Notes: generated from the letters alone by a model not told the origin. A DNA stretch of 64,000 nt from Candidatus Stoquefichus massiliensis AP9 (GCF_000455285.1 NZ_HG005284.1:51527-115526), one strand, 5' to 3'. Positions 1 through 9,554 are shown, numbered from the stretch's first letter. Program-made: numbers and translations.

Positions 1-998
1 TGACAAGCTGGACATTCTTTTTCATCGGTTTGTTGCATATCTTCTCCACAATTTGGACAATATTTGACATGTTGTGCAAATTTTTCATGACATTTTGGAC
101 ATTCTTTCATCTTTTGAGATGGTTTGATTTCGCTTGTTAAATCACTGACTTGTTGACCCATTGGACCACCAATTCCTACTCCCATTCCAAGACCAATTCC
201 AGCCCCCATCATGCCACCTAATCCACCTTCATTTTTAGCAGCACCTTCTAATGTATCAAATGATCTTTCTTGTTGATAGTTATATCCTAAGATATCCATT
301 TCAGCACGTTTAGCCAAAGCATCCTTGAGTTTTTTGACTGCTGAATCATCTTCTGGTACACTGATATCATTAATATTAAAATTGACAATTGAAATCCCAT
401 ATTTAGACATTTCTGGAATCATTTTTTTATAGATATAATCAGATATTTCTTCTAATGATGCATTAATTTCTAAAACACTTATTCCTTCTTTAAGAATATA
501 AGATGAAATTGCATCTTTTACTTTTGTTAAATAAATACCTTTAAAATAATTTGTTACTTGTTCTTTATCAAAATAAGGTAATGTTCCTACTAACGATGTT
601 AAAAACTGTCTCGAATCGTCTATTCTAATTGCAAATTGTCCATATGATCTCACAGGTAAAAAAACTTTATATTTTGGATCTTGAAGTTGTATTGGAGATG
701 GTGTTCCCCATTTAATATCCATTGAAACAGTTTTGTTGATAAACCATACTTCAGCTGTAAAAGGCGATTTACCTCCAAAAGGAAGACCAATTAGAGCTGT
801 TAATAGTGGAATATTTGCCGTTTCTAAGACATGTCTCCCTGCTCCAAATAAATCTAATGCTTTTCCACCTTTATAAAGAATTGCTTCTTGTGACTCATTC
901 ACAATCAATTGCGTCCATGTACTTAATTCCTGTTCAGGATACTTCCATACAAAAACATCTGGACTTCCATCATATTTCACTAAATCAATTATTGCCAT
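1..998 (-). CDS. SPFH-domain protein with C-terminal zinc ribbon (partial)
   Basis: The reading frame opens with ATG at 998 (GGAGGG Shine-Dalgarno) and runs off the left edge, so the C-terminus is missing; about 332 residues are visible. The N-terminal two thirds looks like the SPFH/virion-core-like family (B. subtilis YdjI type): it begins MAIIDLVKYDGSPDVFVWKY and includes AEVWFINKTVSMDIKWGTP. A glycine/methionine-rich linker follows at about residues 253-277, then a zinc ribbon with CPKC and CPNC at about 297-316 and the start of a second CPAC motif at the edge. In this family the SPFH domain is thought to act at the membrane in envelope stress. It is the last visible gene of an operon with two other zinc-ribbon/membrane genes upstream, 24 bases away. 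Confidence 0.85.
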   Translation of the reverse strand, partial: MAIIDLVKYDGSPDVFVWKYPEQELSTWTQLIVNESQEAILYKGGKALDLFGAGRHVLETANIPLLTALIGLPFGGKSPFTAEVWFINKTVSMDIKWGTPSPIQLQDPKYKVFLPVRSYGQFAIRIDDSRQFLTSLVGTLPYFDKEQVTNYFKGIYLTKVKDAISSYILKEGISVLEINASLEEISDYIYKKMIPEMSKYGISIVNFNINDISVPEDDSAVKKLKDALAKRAEMDILGYNYQQERSFDTLEGAAKNEGGLGGMMGAGIGLGMGVGIGGPMGQQVSDLTSEIKPSQKMKECPKCHEKFAQHVKYCPNCGEDMQQTDEKECPAC

Positions 999-1022
999 TA
1001 TTTTCCCTCCATATCTGGTATA

Positions 1023-1607
1023 TTATATTAATGTAAGTATCTCTAATTCGTTGATTTTATAACAACTTTGCCTTGCATGAATATCTCTTTGACAATACTC
1101 ACAATGATTACTCTTTTTTAAATCTATAGGTGCTCCACAATAAGGACAAACATTTAAACTTCTTAATGTTTGAAAACCATTAGAAACCATATTCCTATCT
1201 TTTACAAAGACAATTCTATATTTGACACTTCTTTTTTTTATTTGTGAACCTTGTAATATTTCATGACTATCTAATGACTGATAATAATCAATCAACGCGA
1301 GTTCTACATGTGTTTCAATACAATCCATATCATTTTTAGATTCATATCCAACAATATCTATCTTTTTAACATCAATATCTTTAACTATATTTTGAACATG
1401 TCTCTCTACCATATTCTTTAATTGTTCTTGATGAATTATAAAAAGCTCTTTTGTTTCATAAGATTTTAATAAATCAATATCTTTACAAGACCATGCTTCC
1501 TCTATTTCCAAAATAACATCCTGACACCAAATATAAAAATCTTTTTCCTCAAATTGTGAATCAGCCTTAAGTATATTCAATTTTATGTTCTCATTCATTA
1601 TTTTCAC
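1023..1607 (-). CDS. Tim44-like / zinc-ribbon protein
   Basis: This 194-residue protein has a helical alpha+beta N-terminal part (about 20-145) resembling the Tim44-like domain of bacterial zinc-ribbon transport-type proteins. It has the pattern WCQDVILEIEEAW, then KKIDIVGYESKNDMDCIETH, then VKYRIVFVKDRN. The C-terminus holds a rubredoxin-like zinc ribbon with CPYC and CEYC at about residues 153-172. There is no signal peptide or membrane segment. It abuts the upstream 425-residue membrane protein without a gap and is followed by the SPFH gene, so the three are probably co-transcribed. The Tim44 assignment rests on pattern only and the function is unknown. Confidence 0.65.
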   Translation of the reverse strand: MKIMNENIKLNILKADSQFEEKDFYIWCQDVILEIEEAWSCKDIDLLKSYETKELFIIHQEQLKNMVERHVQNIVKDIDVKKIDIVGYESKNDMDCIETHVELALIDYYQSLDSHEILQGSQIKKRSVKYRIVFVKDRNMVSNGFQTLRSLNVCPYCGAPIDLKKSNHCEYCQRDIHARQSCYKINELEILTLI

Positions 1608-2885
1608 CTATTTCTTTTCCAATTTCCCCTCAATTAAGAAAAGATACTGACCTTCTTTTAAAGTAATTGTTTGCATTTGATCATTTTTCACTTTTCGATA
1701 TTTTAAACTATGATATTTATTAAACATTTGTTCTACAAAATCCGAAAGTCCTGACTGATCAACAATCCAATAATCACATGGATATCGACTTTGAGCTTTT
1801 AATTCATATGTCCCTGGTTCGATATGTTGACCAACTTTAAAAACACCACTCGTAAAACCTTCTGTATTCAGTTTTGGAGAATTCTCCAAAGAGTAAAGCA
1901 AAACATCTTTTGATATAGACACTTTTTGATCATCTTTTAAATAAAAAATAGTATCTTGTTTCCATGAATACTGCTGATATATGCTTTCCATTTGTGGATG
2001 ATCTTGACTCACTGCAATATAATAGCCTGCTAATATATCTTGTCCTACAGTATACTCACCTTGTTTATAAACTTTTTCTTTGAGTTCCTTTTGAAGTGAT
2101 TTTTGAAGTTCACTTCCTTCAAATGAATGGGATTTTAATAATTCAGCATATTGATTCCAACGCTGATAATATTTTTCAAACATAGGAATATCTTTAAGAA
2201 ATATATTATCTTGTTCTATTGTTTTTTGATCTATTTCATGATTTAACATTTGAATAGTTAATAATTCATCAGTCTTTTGCATCACTTGCATAAATCTTTC
2301 TTTAATGATTTCTGTAGATAATTTTTCTATTTCCAACAAATCACTTCGACTTGGTTCAACAGTATTTTGCTTTGCTAACTTTTTAAAAGCATTTAAATAT
2401 TGTGTTTTGATATTTTCATCTATACTTGCATCAAAAATAATGACAATATTTTTTTCAACATAACCTTCAGATATAAAATAAGGTGATTGAACATGCGATA
2501 AGAATTTTGTAAATTGGGAAGAATCATCAATTTTACGTATATATTCATTGATTTCATCTAGCTGATAATATCGTTGTTTTGCAAGTGACTCATTTTGATA
2601 GAATTCAATATTAAAATATCTTTGAGAACTATCGTATATTGTATAACTATTGTTATAATGACCAGAACCTATTGATTTATTATATCCAGTCACGTCTTTA
2701 ACAAGTTTAGATGTAAATTGATAAGCTGATATCATTGGTATTTCCTTATTTTGAGTTTGTGTTATTCCAATAATCATCACTAAAATAATAACAACACCTA
2801 ATACCAAATACGACTTCCTCAATTTTAACTTTTTCTGTTGTTTTTGAAATTCTATTGGTGTTGTAAAATCTTTTGAACCTATCAC
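1608..2885 (-). CDS. Single-pass membrane protein with repeated GxYxV-type domain
   Basis: The protein has a short charged N-terminus, one membrane helix near residues 27-45 (SYLVLGVVIILVMIIGI) and a large extracytoplasmic part. Two related C-terminal segments, EYTVGQDILAGYYIAVSQD and VFKVGQHIEPGTYELKAQS, form an internal repeat of the kind found in small secreted Firmicutes proteins that bind to the surface. I chose the GTG at 2885, six bases after GAGGTG. An in-frame GTG at 2894 lies inside that Shine-Dalgarno and is less likely. It heads the operon with the Tim44-like and SPFH genes. I do not recognise a named family; the organisation suggests a membrane-stress or envelope-sensing module. 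Confidence 0.6.
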   Translation of the reverse strand: MIGSKDFTTPIEFQKQQKKLKLRKSYLVLGVVIILVMIIGITQTQNKEIPMISAYQFTSKLVKDVTGYNKSIGSGHYNNSYTIYDSSQRYFNIEFYQNESLAKQRYYQLDEINEYIRKIDDSSQFTKFLSHVQSPYFISEGYVEKNIVIIFDASIDENIKTQYLNAFKKLAKQNTVEPSRSDLLEIEKLSTEIIKERFMQVMQKTDELLTIQMLNHEIDQKTIEQDNIFLKDIPMFEKYYQRWNQYAELLKSHSFEGSELQKSLQKELKEKVYKQGEYTVGQDILAGYYIAVSQDHPQMESIYQQYSWKQDTIFYLKDDQKVSISKDVLLYSLENSPKLNTEGFTSGVFKVGQHIEPGTYELKAQSRYPCDYWIVDQSGLSDFVEQMFNKYHSLKYRKVKNDQMQTITLKEGQYLFLIEGKLEKK

Positions 2886-2950
2886 TTTTATCACCTCACA
2901 TCTATAATATCATTATTCTAAAAAGAAAAGAATCAAAATGAATTGATTCC

Positions 2951-3769
2951 TTAAAATTCTTTGATTTTTTCATTGAATTCATCTAACCAATTTGATGAAT
3001 AATTTTCAATTGAACCCATATCACATAATTGTGCAAGTTCACTATCCAAAGGCAAATGACCTAAAATATTTAAATCATATTTTTGAGCAACTTCTTCAAG
3101 ATGACTCTTTCCAAAAACAAAAATCTTACGTCCACAATCAGGACAAGCAACATAACTCATATTTTCAACAATTCCAAGAATTGGAATATTCATTTGTTTT
3201 GCCATATTAACTGCTTTTCCAACAATCATTCCAACTAACTCTTGTGGACTTGTCACAATGACAATACCATCCAATGGTAAAGACTGAAATACAGTTAATG
3301 GGACATCACCAGTTCCTGGTGGCATATCCACAAACATATAATCAACTTCTCCCCAACGCACATCAGTCCAGAATTGTTTAATCATTCCTGCTAATATTGG
3401 ACCTCTCCAAACAACGGGATCCTCAGGACGATCTAATAAAAGATTTGTAGAAATAATCTTAATACCACCTTGACTAACAGCAGGAATAATCTCTTGACCA
3501 TTAGAATAAAGTTGTGTTCCTTCCACACCAAATGTTGTACCAATAGAAGGTCCCGTAATATCACCATCTAAAACTGCTACACTCTTTCCTTCTCTTTGTT
3601 TCAGCACTGCCAATAAAGATGTGATAGAAGATTTTCCAACGCCACCCTTACCACTCACAACCCCAATCACTTTTTTAATTTGAGAGTGAGCATTCATTGG
3701 TGCTAAAAAACTTCTTTCATCACATTCTTCCTGACATGAACCACAATCATGATTACATTCATTACTCAT
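2951..3769 (-). CDS. mrp: Mrp/NBP35-family Fe-S cluster carrier ATPase
   Basis: A 272-residue P-loop ATPase of the MinD/Mrp group. It has the deviant Walker A GKGGVGKSS at about residues 40-48, the switch segment DGDITGPSIG, and the family motif DMPPGTGDVPL. An N-terminal cysteine cluster (CNHDCGSCQEEC) as in NBP35 and a C-terminal CPDC pair (about 208-211) can bind a bridging [4Fe-4S] cluster. Mrp proteins receive and hand over Fe-S clusters to apo-enzymes in the cytoplasm. The start overlaps the stop of the upstream hypothetical by four bases, indicating translational coupling. Confidence 0.93.
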   Translation of the reverse strand: MSNECNHDCGSCQEECDERSFLAPMNAHSQIKKVIGVVSGKGGVGKSSITSLLAVLKQREGKSVAVLDGDITGPSIGTTFGVEGTQLYSNGQEIIPAVSQGGIKIISTNLLLDRPEDPVVWRGPILAGMIKQFWTDVRWGEVDYMFVDMPPGTGDVPLTVFQSLPLDGIVIVTSPQELVGMIVGKAVNMAKQMNIPILGIVENMSYVACPDCGRKIFVFGKSHLEEVAQKYDLNILGHLPLDSELAQLCDMGSIENYSSNWLDEFNEKIKEF

Positions 3770-4263
3770 CTTTTTTCCTCCATACTATATTTTTTAATGA
3801 CCTTTGCATATAAATTATTTTCATCAATTCTTACGATATCAGCTGCATCTTCATAATAAGAATTCCCATTTTCAAAATAAATATCCAAGACGCTTTGACA
3901 GTTTCGGATATTCATTTTTAACAAAAATGATTCAGACCATTGTGTTGTTCCAATCATAACAGCATCCAATCTTGTTCGATAAGCATCTACCATTGTATTG
4001 CGTATTTTCATGATTGTCTGCAACGATTCTCTATGACCAGATATTCGCATGATTTGTTTATACAAATCAACATAGTCTAAAAATCTTTGGGGTTCTATCT
4101 TAATAACAAGACAGTTTTTATACATAAGAAGATCAGTTTCTTCAATGACTAGGTTACCTTTATACAAATAATGAATTGAATCCATAATCTTTTGTTTAGA
4201 CAAAGTCTTTATAACGATGCAAGCATCAACTTCTTTATCTAAATATATATCTTTCCATTCCAT
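3766..4263 (-). CDS. Hypothetical protein coupled to mrp
   Basis: A soluble protein of about 165 residues with no signal peptide, membrane helix or metal motif that I recognise. I chose the ATG at 4263, six bases after AGGTG; upstream GTG and ATG codons at 4272 and 4269 sit inside or too close to that Shine-Dalgarno. Its last four bases overlap the start of mrp, so the pair is probably translated together. It might assist Fe-S work, but nothing in its own sequence shows that. It contains YRTRLDAVMIGTTQWSESFL and a C-terminal basic stretch. Confidence 0.6.
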   Translation of the reverse strand: MEWKDIYLDKEVDACIVIKTLSKQKIMDSIHYLYKGNLVIEETDLLMYKNCLVIKIEPQRFLDYVDLYKQIMRISGHRESLQTIMKIRNTMVDAYRTRLDAVMIGTTQWSESFLLKMNIRNCQSVLDIYFENGNSYYEDAADIVRIDENNLYAKVIKKYSMEEKR

Positions 4264-4479
4264 TATCATCACCTGTTATTTATTATAGCATAAATTTATA
4301 TATTATTGTATTGAAGAAACTTATAAATATTAATCATGAGTTTGTTGAATATAGAATATGATAAATATTGTGTTATGGATAATGCAATTGTTATACTATC
4401 TGGTTGGCATGTTTTTAATGTGCTTATATTATCATTATAGATCGAACAAGAATAAAGTCATATTACTGATTGTTCTGAT

Positions 4480-4670
4480 CATCAATTTGATAAATAGCCA
4501 TCCACTGAATATTCATTTTTCATATAGTCAAAAATGGACTTTAACATAATTTCTAATTATTGTCGTGCTTCCAAAAAAAGCAATCAATAGTGGACGAATT
4601 GTTATCTTTGCAATCCAATTGTTTGTTCAAGTCACTTAAAATAAATGGAAAATAAATTATGATAACACGA
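4480..4670 (-). pseudogene. Degraded YitT-family paralogue remnant
   Basis: This apparently non-coding stretch still aligns by eye with the intact yitT gene at 7036-7896, in the same orientation. Bases 4480-4545 match the 7165-7230 region (shared ATTCATTTTTCATATA and GACTTTAACATA). Bases 4562-4665 match about 7548-7655 (shared CACTTAAAATAAA then GGAAAATAAA). The roughly 320 bases between these blocks in the intact gene are missing, so this is an internally deleted, frame-broken copy. The rest of the 4273-4788 gap holds no other gene I can support; the plus-strand 63-codon frame at 4358 overlaps the remnant. Confidence 0.7.
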
Positions 4671-4788
4671 CTTATACCCACTATAATCATTTTTTATAAT
4701 ATTGCAAAAATATGTCATTTGATTTGTTCTATTTATATTGCTGATAAATTAAAAACACATTATACTTATATATAAGGGGGAATATTTT

Positions 4789-6546
4789 ATGAAATTTATA
4801 AAGAAATTATCACTTGTCTTTTTATCAACTATTTTAGCTGTTTCTTTAATTGGATGCCAATCAACAAACAACGAAGATGTTCAAAAGAAATTCAATGAAT
4901 TTATTCAAACACAATTCGTAAAAACAATGGAAAGTGATTATACAACTGCTCATACATTTATGGTCAATCCTAAGAATTTTGGTGTTGATATGAGCAAAGT
5001 TAATGTCAATTTAGGAAATCGCATTACTGAAGAGAATATAAAAAAGAGTAAAGAAGATAATCTTTCTGCTCTTAAAGAATTGAAATCATTTGATCGTGAT
5101 GTTTTAACAGATGATCAAAAAGATACTTATGATATCTATAAATATCAAACAGAATTAGAAGAGAAGTTGAATGATGACAAATTTGATTATTATCAACAAA
5201 TCTTTGAAAGTATGACTGGTATTCATTATCAATTACCAACAACGTTAGCAGATTGGCAATTACGCAATGAACAAGATGTAAAAAATTTAGTTACTGTTGT
5301 TAACGATATTAAACCATATATAGATAGCGCCTTAGATTATACAAAGAAACAAGAAGAAAAAGGTCTATTGATGGTTGATCTTAATGAAGTGATTGCATAT
5401 TGTGATAAAATCATTAAAAAAGGAGATCAAAGTGCTGTTTTAGAGGCTATGAAAAAAAGTATTGATGAACTTTCACTAGAGAAAGGATCTGAATACAAAA
5501 AACAACTGAGTCAAGCATTTAAAGATTCATTTATTCCTGCTTATGAGGATATTAGAGACACAATGAAATCCTTCAAATCAGGAACAAATAATACTGAAGG
5601 ATATGCTAAATTTAAGAATGGAAAAGAGTATTATGAACTATTACTACAAAAAAATATTGGCTCAAATAAATCAGTATCTGATATTCGTACTATGATGACA
5701 AAAGCATACAATAATCATTTGAAAAATTTAATGGCAGTTGCCGCAAAAAATCCAAATATTAACCAGTCAGAACCAAAAACAAATTATAAGAATTACACAG
5801 AAATGTTAGACGATATTCAAAAGAATTTATTTAATGATTTCCCTGAAGTTAAAAATACAAGTTATCATATTGAAGATATTAATAAAGAAATTGCTTCATC
5901 TTCGGGTGTTGCTGCTTATTTTAATATTCCTCCACTTGATGGAACTGAAAAGAAACAATTACGTGTCAATCCAAATTCAGCAGATGTTTCAACTGTTTCA
6001 ACTTATCATACCGTTGCGCATGAAGGATTTCCTGGACATATGTATCAATATGCCTATATGTATGAAAACATATCTTCTCCTTATCGCAAAGCATTAGCAA
6101 ATAGTTCTGCTTATTCTGAAGGTTATGCTGTTTATGCACAATACTATGCCTTTAATTATTTAACAGATATTGATCAAAACTATTTGGAACTGACAAAAGA
6201 AAATGAATTGGCAACTTATTGTATTATTATTTTAGCAGATATTGGCATTCATTATGAAGGTTGGTCATTTGAACAATTTAAAGATTTCTTAAATGCTAAA
6301 GGATTAACTTTAGAGGATGATGAACAATTCAAAAATCAATATTATCAATTACAAGCAAACCCTTCTGCATTCCAACCTTATTATGTTGGATATGAAGAAA
6401 TTATTGCTTTAAAAGAAAATGCCGAAGATAAACTCGGCACAAAATTCAAAGATAAAGATTTTCATACAGCACTTTTAAAAAGCGGAACTGCTCCATTCAG
6501 TGTTGTTGAACGCAATATAGATGCATATATTGAACAGAACAAATGA
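4789..6546 (+). CDS. DUF885-family lipoprotein, predicted metallopeptidase
   Basis: A 585-residue exported lipoprotein. The N-terminus has a basic start, a hydrophobic stretch and a lipobox ending LIGC at residue 23, so it should be lipidated by Lgt (encoded at 26511) and anchored outside the membrane. The central and C-terminal region carries the DUF885 hallmark HEGFPGH (about residues 412-418), followed by SEGYAVYAQYYAF with a glutamate that could complete a zinc site, as in gluzincin peptidases. DUF885 proteins are predicted peptidases of unknown substrate. The ATG follows AAGGGGGA. A terminator-like hairpin lies downstream at 6649. Confidence 0.85.
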   Translation: MKFIKKLSLVFLSTILAVSLIGCQSTNNEDVQKKFNEFIQTQFVKTMESDYTTAHTFMVNPKNFGVDMSKVNVNLGNRITEENIKKSKEDNLSALKELKSFDRDVLTDDQKDTYDIYKYQTELEEKLNDDKFDYYQQIFESMTGIHYQLPTTLADWQLRNEQDVKNLVTVVNDIKPYIDSALDYTKKQEEKGLLMVDLNEVIAYCDKIIKKGDQSAVLEAMKKSIDELSLEKGSEYKKQLSQAFKDSFIPAYEDIRDTMKSFKSGTNNTEGYAKFKNGKEYYELLLQKNIGSNKSVSDIRTMMTKAYNNHLKNLMAVAAKNPNINQSEPKTNYKNYTEMLDDIQKNLFNDFPEVKNTSYHIEDINKEIASSSGVAAYFNIPPLDGTEKKQLRVNPNSADVSTVSTYHTVAHEGFPGHMYQYAYMYENISSPYRKALANSSAYSEGYAVYAQYYAFNYLTDIDQNYLELTKENELATYCIIILADIGIHYEGWSFEQFKDFLNAKGLTLEDDEQFKNQYYQLQANPSAFQPYYVGYEEIIALKENAEDKLGTKFKDKDFHTALLKSGTAPFSVVERNIDAYIEQNK

Positions 6547-6648
6547 TAGGTAAAAGAAAATTTACTGTCTCATCCTATTCGCAACATATGGATGTCTCAT
6601 ATACAGCACTATATCTATATTCGTTAGAGACTACTTAGATAATATGTT

Positions 6649-6685
6649 AACGGATTGATCAAATCTTGGTCTATCCGTTTTCTTT
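6649..6685 (+). terminator. Probable terminator after DUF885 gene
   Basis: Ten-base arms AACGGATTGA and TCTATCCGTT (one mismatch) enclose an 11-base loop and are followed by TTCTTTAT, about 100 bases after the stop codon. The spacing is long, so a nearer end of the transcript cannot be excluded. Confidence 0.55.
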
Positions 6686-6718
6686 ATAAGACTCAAAATC
6701 TTTTTAGGTCAAATCATA

Positions 6719-6841
6719 TTAAAATTCTCCAAGAATATTGCTTAAATAACTTCTATTTTTCTTAATAGCATAGACAACTTTATAGCCATTAGATACACCG
6801 TTAAATAAATCTGCTAACTTAACTGTTCCAATACAAATCAT
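6719..6841 (-). other. Unassigned 40-codon frame, possible gene fragment
   Basis: Within the 490-base gap 6547-7035, a minus-strand frame encodes about 40 residues (including NGVSNGYKVVYAIKKNRSY) with gene-like composition but no Shine-Dalgarno. The segment GYKVVYAIKKNRS resembles a glycosyltransferase-2 (DPM1-type) stretch, so this may be the leftover of a lost gene. The match is weak and I assign no function. The remainder of the gap shows only the terminator at 6649. Confidence 0.3.
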
Positions 6842-7035
6842 AGAGGTCCGCTAATGTACATCCCTTATAATATCTGGGAAAGCAAATCTATTATACCCGC
6901 TATATTGTATGATTTCTGTTATTTGCAAATCCATGTATCATTTTCAAAATGATATTATCTACAGAAAATCAGTCACATATATAGATTGTATCTTGCAATA
7001 TTATATACTTTTAAACTTTGACGAATCCAGATTTT

Positions 7036-7896
7036 TTAAGATTCAATATATTCCTTTTTAAACGTAAATCCTCTACCACGAACTTCATTCACTTTGCTAA
7101 CAACCATAAAAGCATGTTCATCAATATTCAAAACCAAATCATTTAATTTTGGCAATTCACGATTAGAAACAACCGTCATAACTACTGGATATTCATTTTT
7201 CATATAACCTGAAATTGACTTTAACATAGTTGTTCCGCGATCTAAATCATGAATAATTGCTTCATTAATTTTGTTATATTCCTTAGAAACAATCATTACC
7301 TCAGTCTGGGCTTTTCCTACAACTAAGACCTTATCTAAAACAATTGTATATGTGGCAACTAATACAATTCCATATAAAACCATCTCTTTATCTGTATAAA
7401 ATACCTGCATTAATAGAATCATAAAATCAAATATATACATTGATATAGAAACTGGAATACCTATCTTTTTATTAATAACCAATGGCGGAATATCCATCCC
7501 ACCAGTTGAGGCATTACACTTAATCACAATACCTATTGCGCTTCCTATAAGAACTCCACCTAATAATGCAGCAAGTAATGGATCAGTTGTCATCTGTGTA
7601 TAACCCATTGTTTTTTCAAATACACTTAAAATAAAAGGAAAATAAAAAGTACTAATTAATGTTGTTAATGCAAAAGTTTTTCCTAATATCCAAAATCCTA
7701 TTCCAAACATTACAATATTAAAAATTGAAACAAATGCTGTTATAGACATACCAAAAACATGGTTAGCAGCAATTGCCAATCCCGTAGATCCACCTGTAAT
7801 CAGACCATTAGGAACAATAAACAATATAACTGCTAAAGCATACAATGTATTTCCAAGTATTATACCTATGATATTTTTTATTGTTTTATATGACAT
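7036..7896 (-). CDS. YitT family membrane protein (DUF161 + DUF2179)
   Basis: A 286-residue protein with five to six hydrophobic helices over residues 1-190, including the conserved GGSTGLAIAANH and CNASTGGMDI segments of the YitT/DUF161 family. A soluble C-terminal DUF2179 domain follows (about 200-280; RGTTMLKSISGYMKNEYPVV, then DEHAFMVVSKVNEVRGRGF). The family has been suggested to transport small solutes or to sense ligands, but its function is not settled. The start ATG follows TTGGAGGAAT. A deleted relic of a paralogue lies 2.5 kb to the left. Confidence 0.9.
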   Translation of the reverse strand: MSYKTIKNIIGIILGNTLYALAVILFIVPNGLITGGSTGLAIAANHVFGMSITAFVSIFNIVMFGIGFWILGKTFALTTLISTFYFPFILSVFEKTMGYTQMTTDPLLAALLGGVLIGSAIGIVIKCNASTGGMDIPPLVINKKIGIPVSISMYIFDFMILLMQVFYTDKEMVLYGIVLVATYTIVLDKVLVVGKAQTEVMIVSKEYNKINEAIIHDLDRGTTMLKSISGYMKNEYPVVMTVVSNRELPKLNDLVLNIDEHAFMVVSKVNEVRGRGFTFKKEYIES

Positions 7897-8011
7897 AATA
7901 TTCCTCCAATTCTAAACCATTTGATATTATAACATGTTTTAAGGAATAAGAAATCATTTTCTCTGTATATATCTTCTTATTATGTAAATAATACTTTTGA
8001 GGTGAAATATA

Positions 8012-8686
8012 ATGTTTAAATATGAAAGTCGTTATTTACATCCTGTAAAAGTTGATAAACCCAATCCCAATTATGCAACTCTTTTACAAGAACAGCTTGG
8101 TGGACCACAAGGTGAATTAAAATCAGCAATGCAATATTTTGCTCAAAGTTTTAGAATCCGTGATAAAGAAATAAGAGATCTATTTTTAGATATTGCAACT
8201 GAAGAATTATGTCATCTAGAAATGATTGCTGAACTTGTTAATTTATTAAATGGTCACAAACCTTGTGCACAAGATGCAACAATCGGTAATGTTGAAGCAC
8301 ATGTTTTAACAGGATTAACACCGATGCTAGCAAATGCATCGGGATATTTATGGACTGCTGCTTATGTTAATGAGACAGGTGACTTAGCTGCTGATATCTT
8401 ATCAGATATTGCTTCAGAACAACGTGCTAAAGTTGTTTATGAAAATTTATATCGTCAAATTGATGATCAAGGTGTTAGAGAAACGATTGATTTCTTATTA
8501 AATCGTGAAGAAGCACATAACACAATGTTTAGACAAGCATTTAATAAAATTCAGGAATCTTCTCGTTCCCAGCAGAATTGGGGTGTTACAAAAGATTCAC
8601 TTATCTATTTCGATTTATCTAATCTTGATGGTCAAAACTTTGATCCTAATGATATCCCACCAAGTTTCAATTTAGATAAATTTTGA
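8012..8686 (+). CDS. Manganese catalase family protein
   Basis: A 224-residue protein of the dimanganese catalase/CotJC group. Metal-ligand positions are visible along a four-helix ferritin-like bundle: a glutamate in GGPQGELKSAM (about residue 35), EELCHLEM giving Glu and His (about 69-72), Glu in SEQRAKVVYENL, and His in NREEAHNTMF. It should disproportionate hydrogen peroxide in the cytoplasm, useful in an anaerobe without haem. It is closer in length to CotJC (about 190) than to the approximately 270-residue catalases. TGAGGTG precedes the ATG. It stands alone, followed by a hairpin terminator. Confidence 0.9.
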   Translation: MFKYESRYLHPVKVDKPNPNYATLLQEQLGGPQGELKSAMQYFAQSFRIRDKEIRDLFLDIATEELCHLEMIAELVNLLNGHKPCAQDATIGNVEAHVLTGLTPMLANASGYLWTAAYVNETGDLAADILSDIASEQRAKVVYENLYRQIDDQGVRETIDFLLNREEAHNTMFRQAFNKIQESSRSQQNWGVTKDSLIYFDLSNLDGQNFDPNDIPPSFNLDKF

Positions 8687-8691
8687 AATTT

Positions 8692-8727
8692 AAAAGATAA
8701 CTCATTAAACAGTTATCTTTTATTTTG
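8692..8727 (+). terminator. Terminator of manganese catalase gene
   Basis: Perfect 11-base arms AAAAGATAACT and AGTTATCTTTT with an eight-base loop, then TATTTT, starting five bases after the catalase stop codon. Confidence 0.85.
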
Positions 8728-8765
8728 CAAACATAATTATACCTATAAAACAAATAAATAGCACA

Positions 8766-8795
8766 AAAGAGTGATAGTATTTCACTCTTTATCTT
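8766..8795. terminator. Second hairpin, possibly bidirectional
   Basis: Nine-base perfect arms AAAGAGTGA and TCACTCTTT around a seven-base loop, with short T-rich tails on both strands. It lies between the convergent catalase gene and the surface operon ending at 8850, so it may stop the minus-strand operon. Confidence 0.6.
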
Positions 8796-8849
8796 CTTAT
8801 ATTACCAAACTTGAACAATCTCATTTATACTTATAAAACTTTCATATTC

Positions 8850-9554
8850 CTAATTTTCATGTTTTTTTCTTAATAATACAAATACTAAAGCTCCTGATAA
8901 TACACATACAGCAGCAATAGGTAAAATCATATTTGTATCTGCAGTTTGTGGTTTATCAGTTTTTGATCCTGTTGTATCGCCACCTGCTGAAGGAACATAT
9001 ACAACAGCAACTGGTGATAAGTCTTTGAAAAATTGAGTAATTGAATTTGTAGCATAATCTATTTCTGAAGGTGTTAAAATTTCCCATACATTTCTAACAG
9101 TACTAAAATGAAGAACACGTATGTCTCCTAACCCTTTCACTAGATTAGGAACTTCCCAAGTTACAGTAACATTCTTAACATCCTTCATTGGTTCACCTGT
9201 TGTTTTATCAATAAGTGTTAAGTCTTGAACCTGTGTTAAAACTTCTAATTGTTCTAATTTCGTTTCATCTAATCCTTGAATATCAATATTTGTTGCTTTT
9301 AATGCTTCTACTAATTTTTTAGGATCAGTATTCAGTTGTTGAATAGCTTCAACAACTTCTTTTTTGACCACTGTTGTTGAAAAATCACTTTTGAAACCAG
9401 CAGTTACTTTTGTTGCATCTACTTTTTTTCCATCAATTAAGATTTCATTTGTAGATATAGTTCCATTGTGTGAAATACTTGGTTTTGCAAATACTGGTGT
9501 TAAACAAACACACATTGTCACAGCAACTGTCAATACTTTCATTAATTTTTTCAT
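8850..9554 (-). CDS. Sortase-type cell-wall anchored protein
   Basis: A 234-residue secreted protein with a signal peptide (residues 1-23, cleavage near VFA-KP) and a C-terminal anchor. The anchor is an LPxTG-like KPQTADTN (about 200-207), a hydrophobic helix (ILPIAAVCVLSGALVFVLL) and the basic tail RKKHEN. The middle region, with PNLVKGLGDIRVLHFSTVRNVWEILTPSEID, looks like a small beta-rich adhesive or stalk domain; no enzymatic motif is seen. Its ATG overlaps the LCP stop by four bases, so it is the last gene of the wzz-like/BY-kinase/LCP operon. The motif is a PQTxD variant rather than classical LPxTG. Confidence 0.75.
   Translation of the reverse strand: MKKLMKVLTVAVTMCVCLTPVFAKPSISHNGTISTNEILIDGKKVDATKVTAGFKSDFSTTVVKKEVVEAIQQLNTDPKKLVEALKATNIDIQGLDETKLEQLEVLTQVQDLTLIDKTTGEPMKDVKNVTVTWEVPNLVKGLGDIRVLHFSTVRNVWEILTPSEIDYATNSITQFFKDLSPVAVVYVPSAGGDTTGSKTDKPQTADTNMILPIAAVCVLSGALVFVLLRKKHEN

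Noticed and set aside
4358..4549. 63-codon plus-strand frame rich in hydrophobic residues
   Set aside because: No Shine-Dalgarno, and its second half overlaps the minus-strand YitT relic; probably a chance frame in AT-rich DNA.
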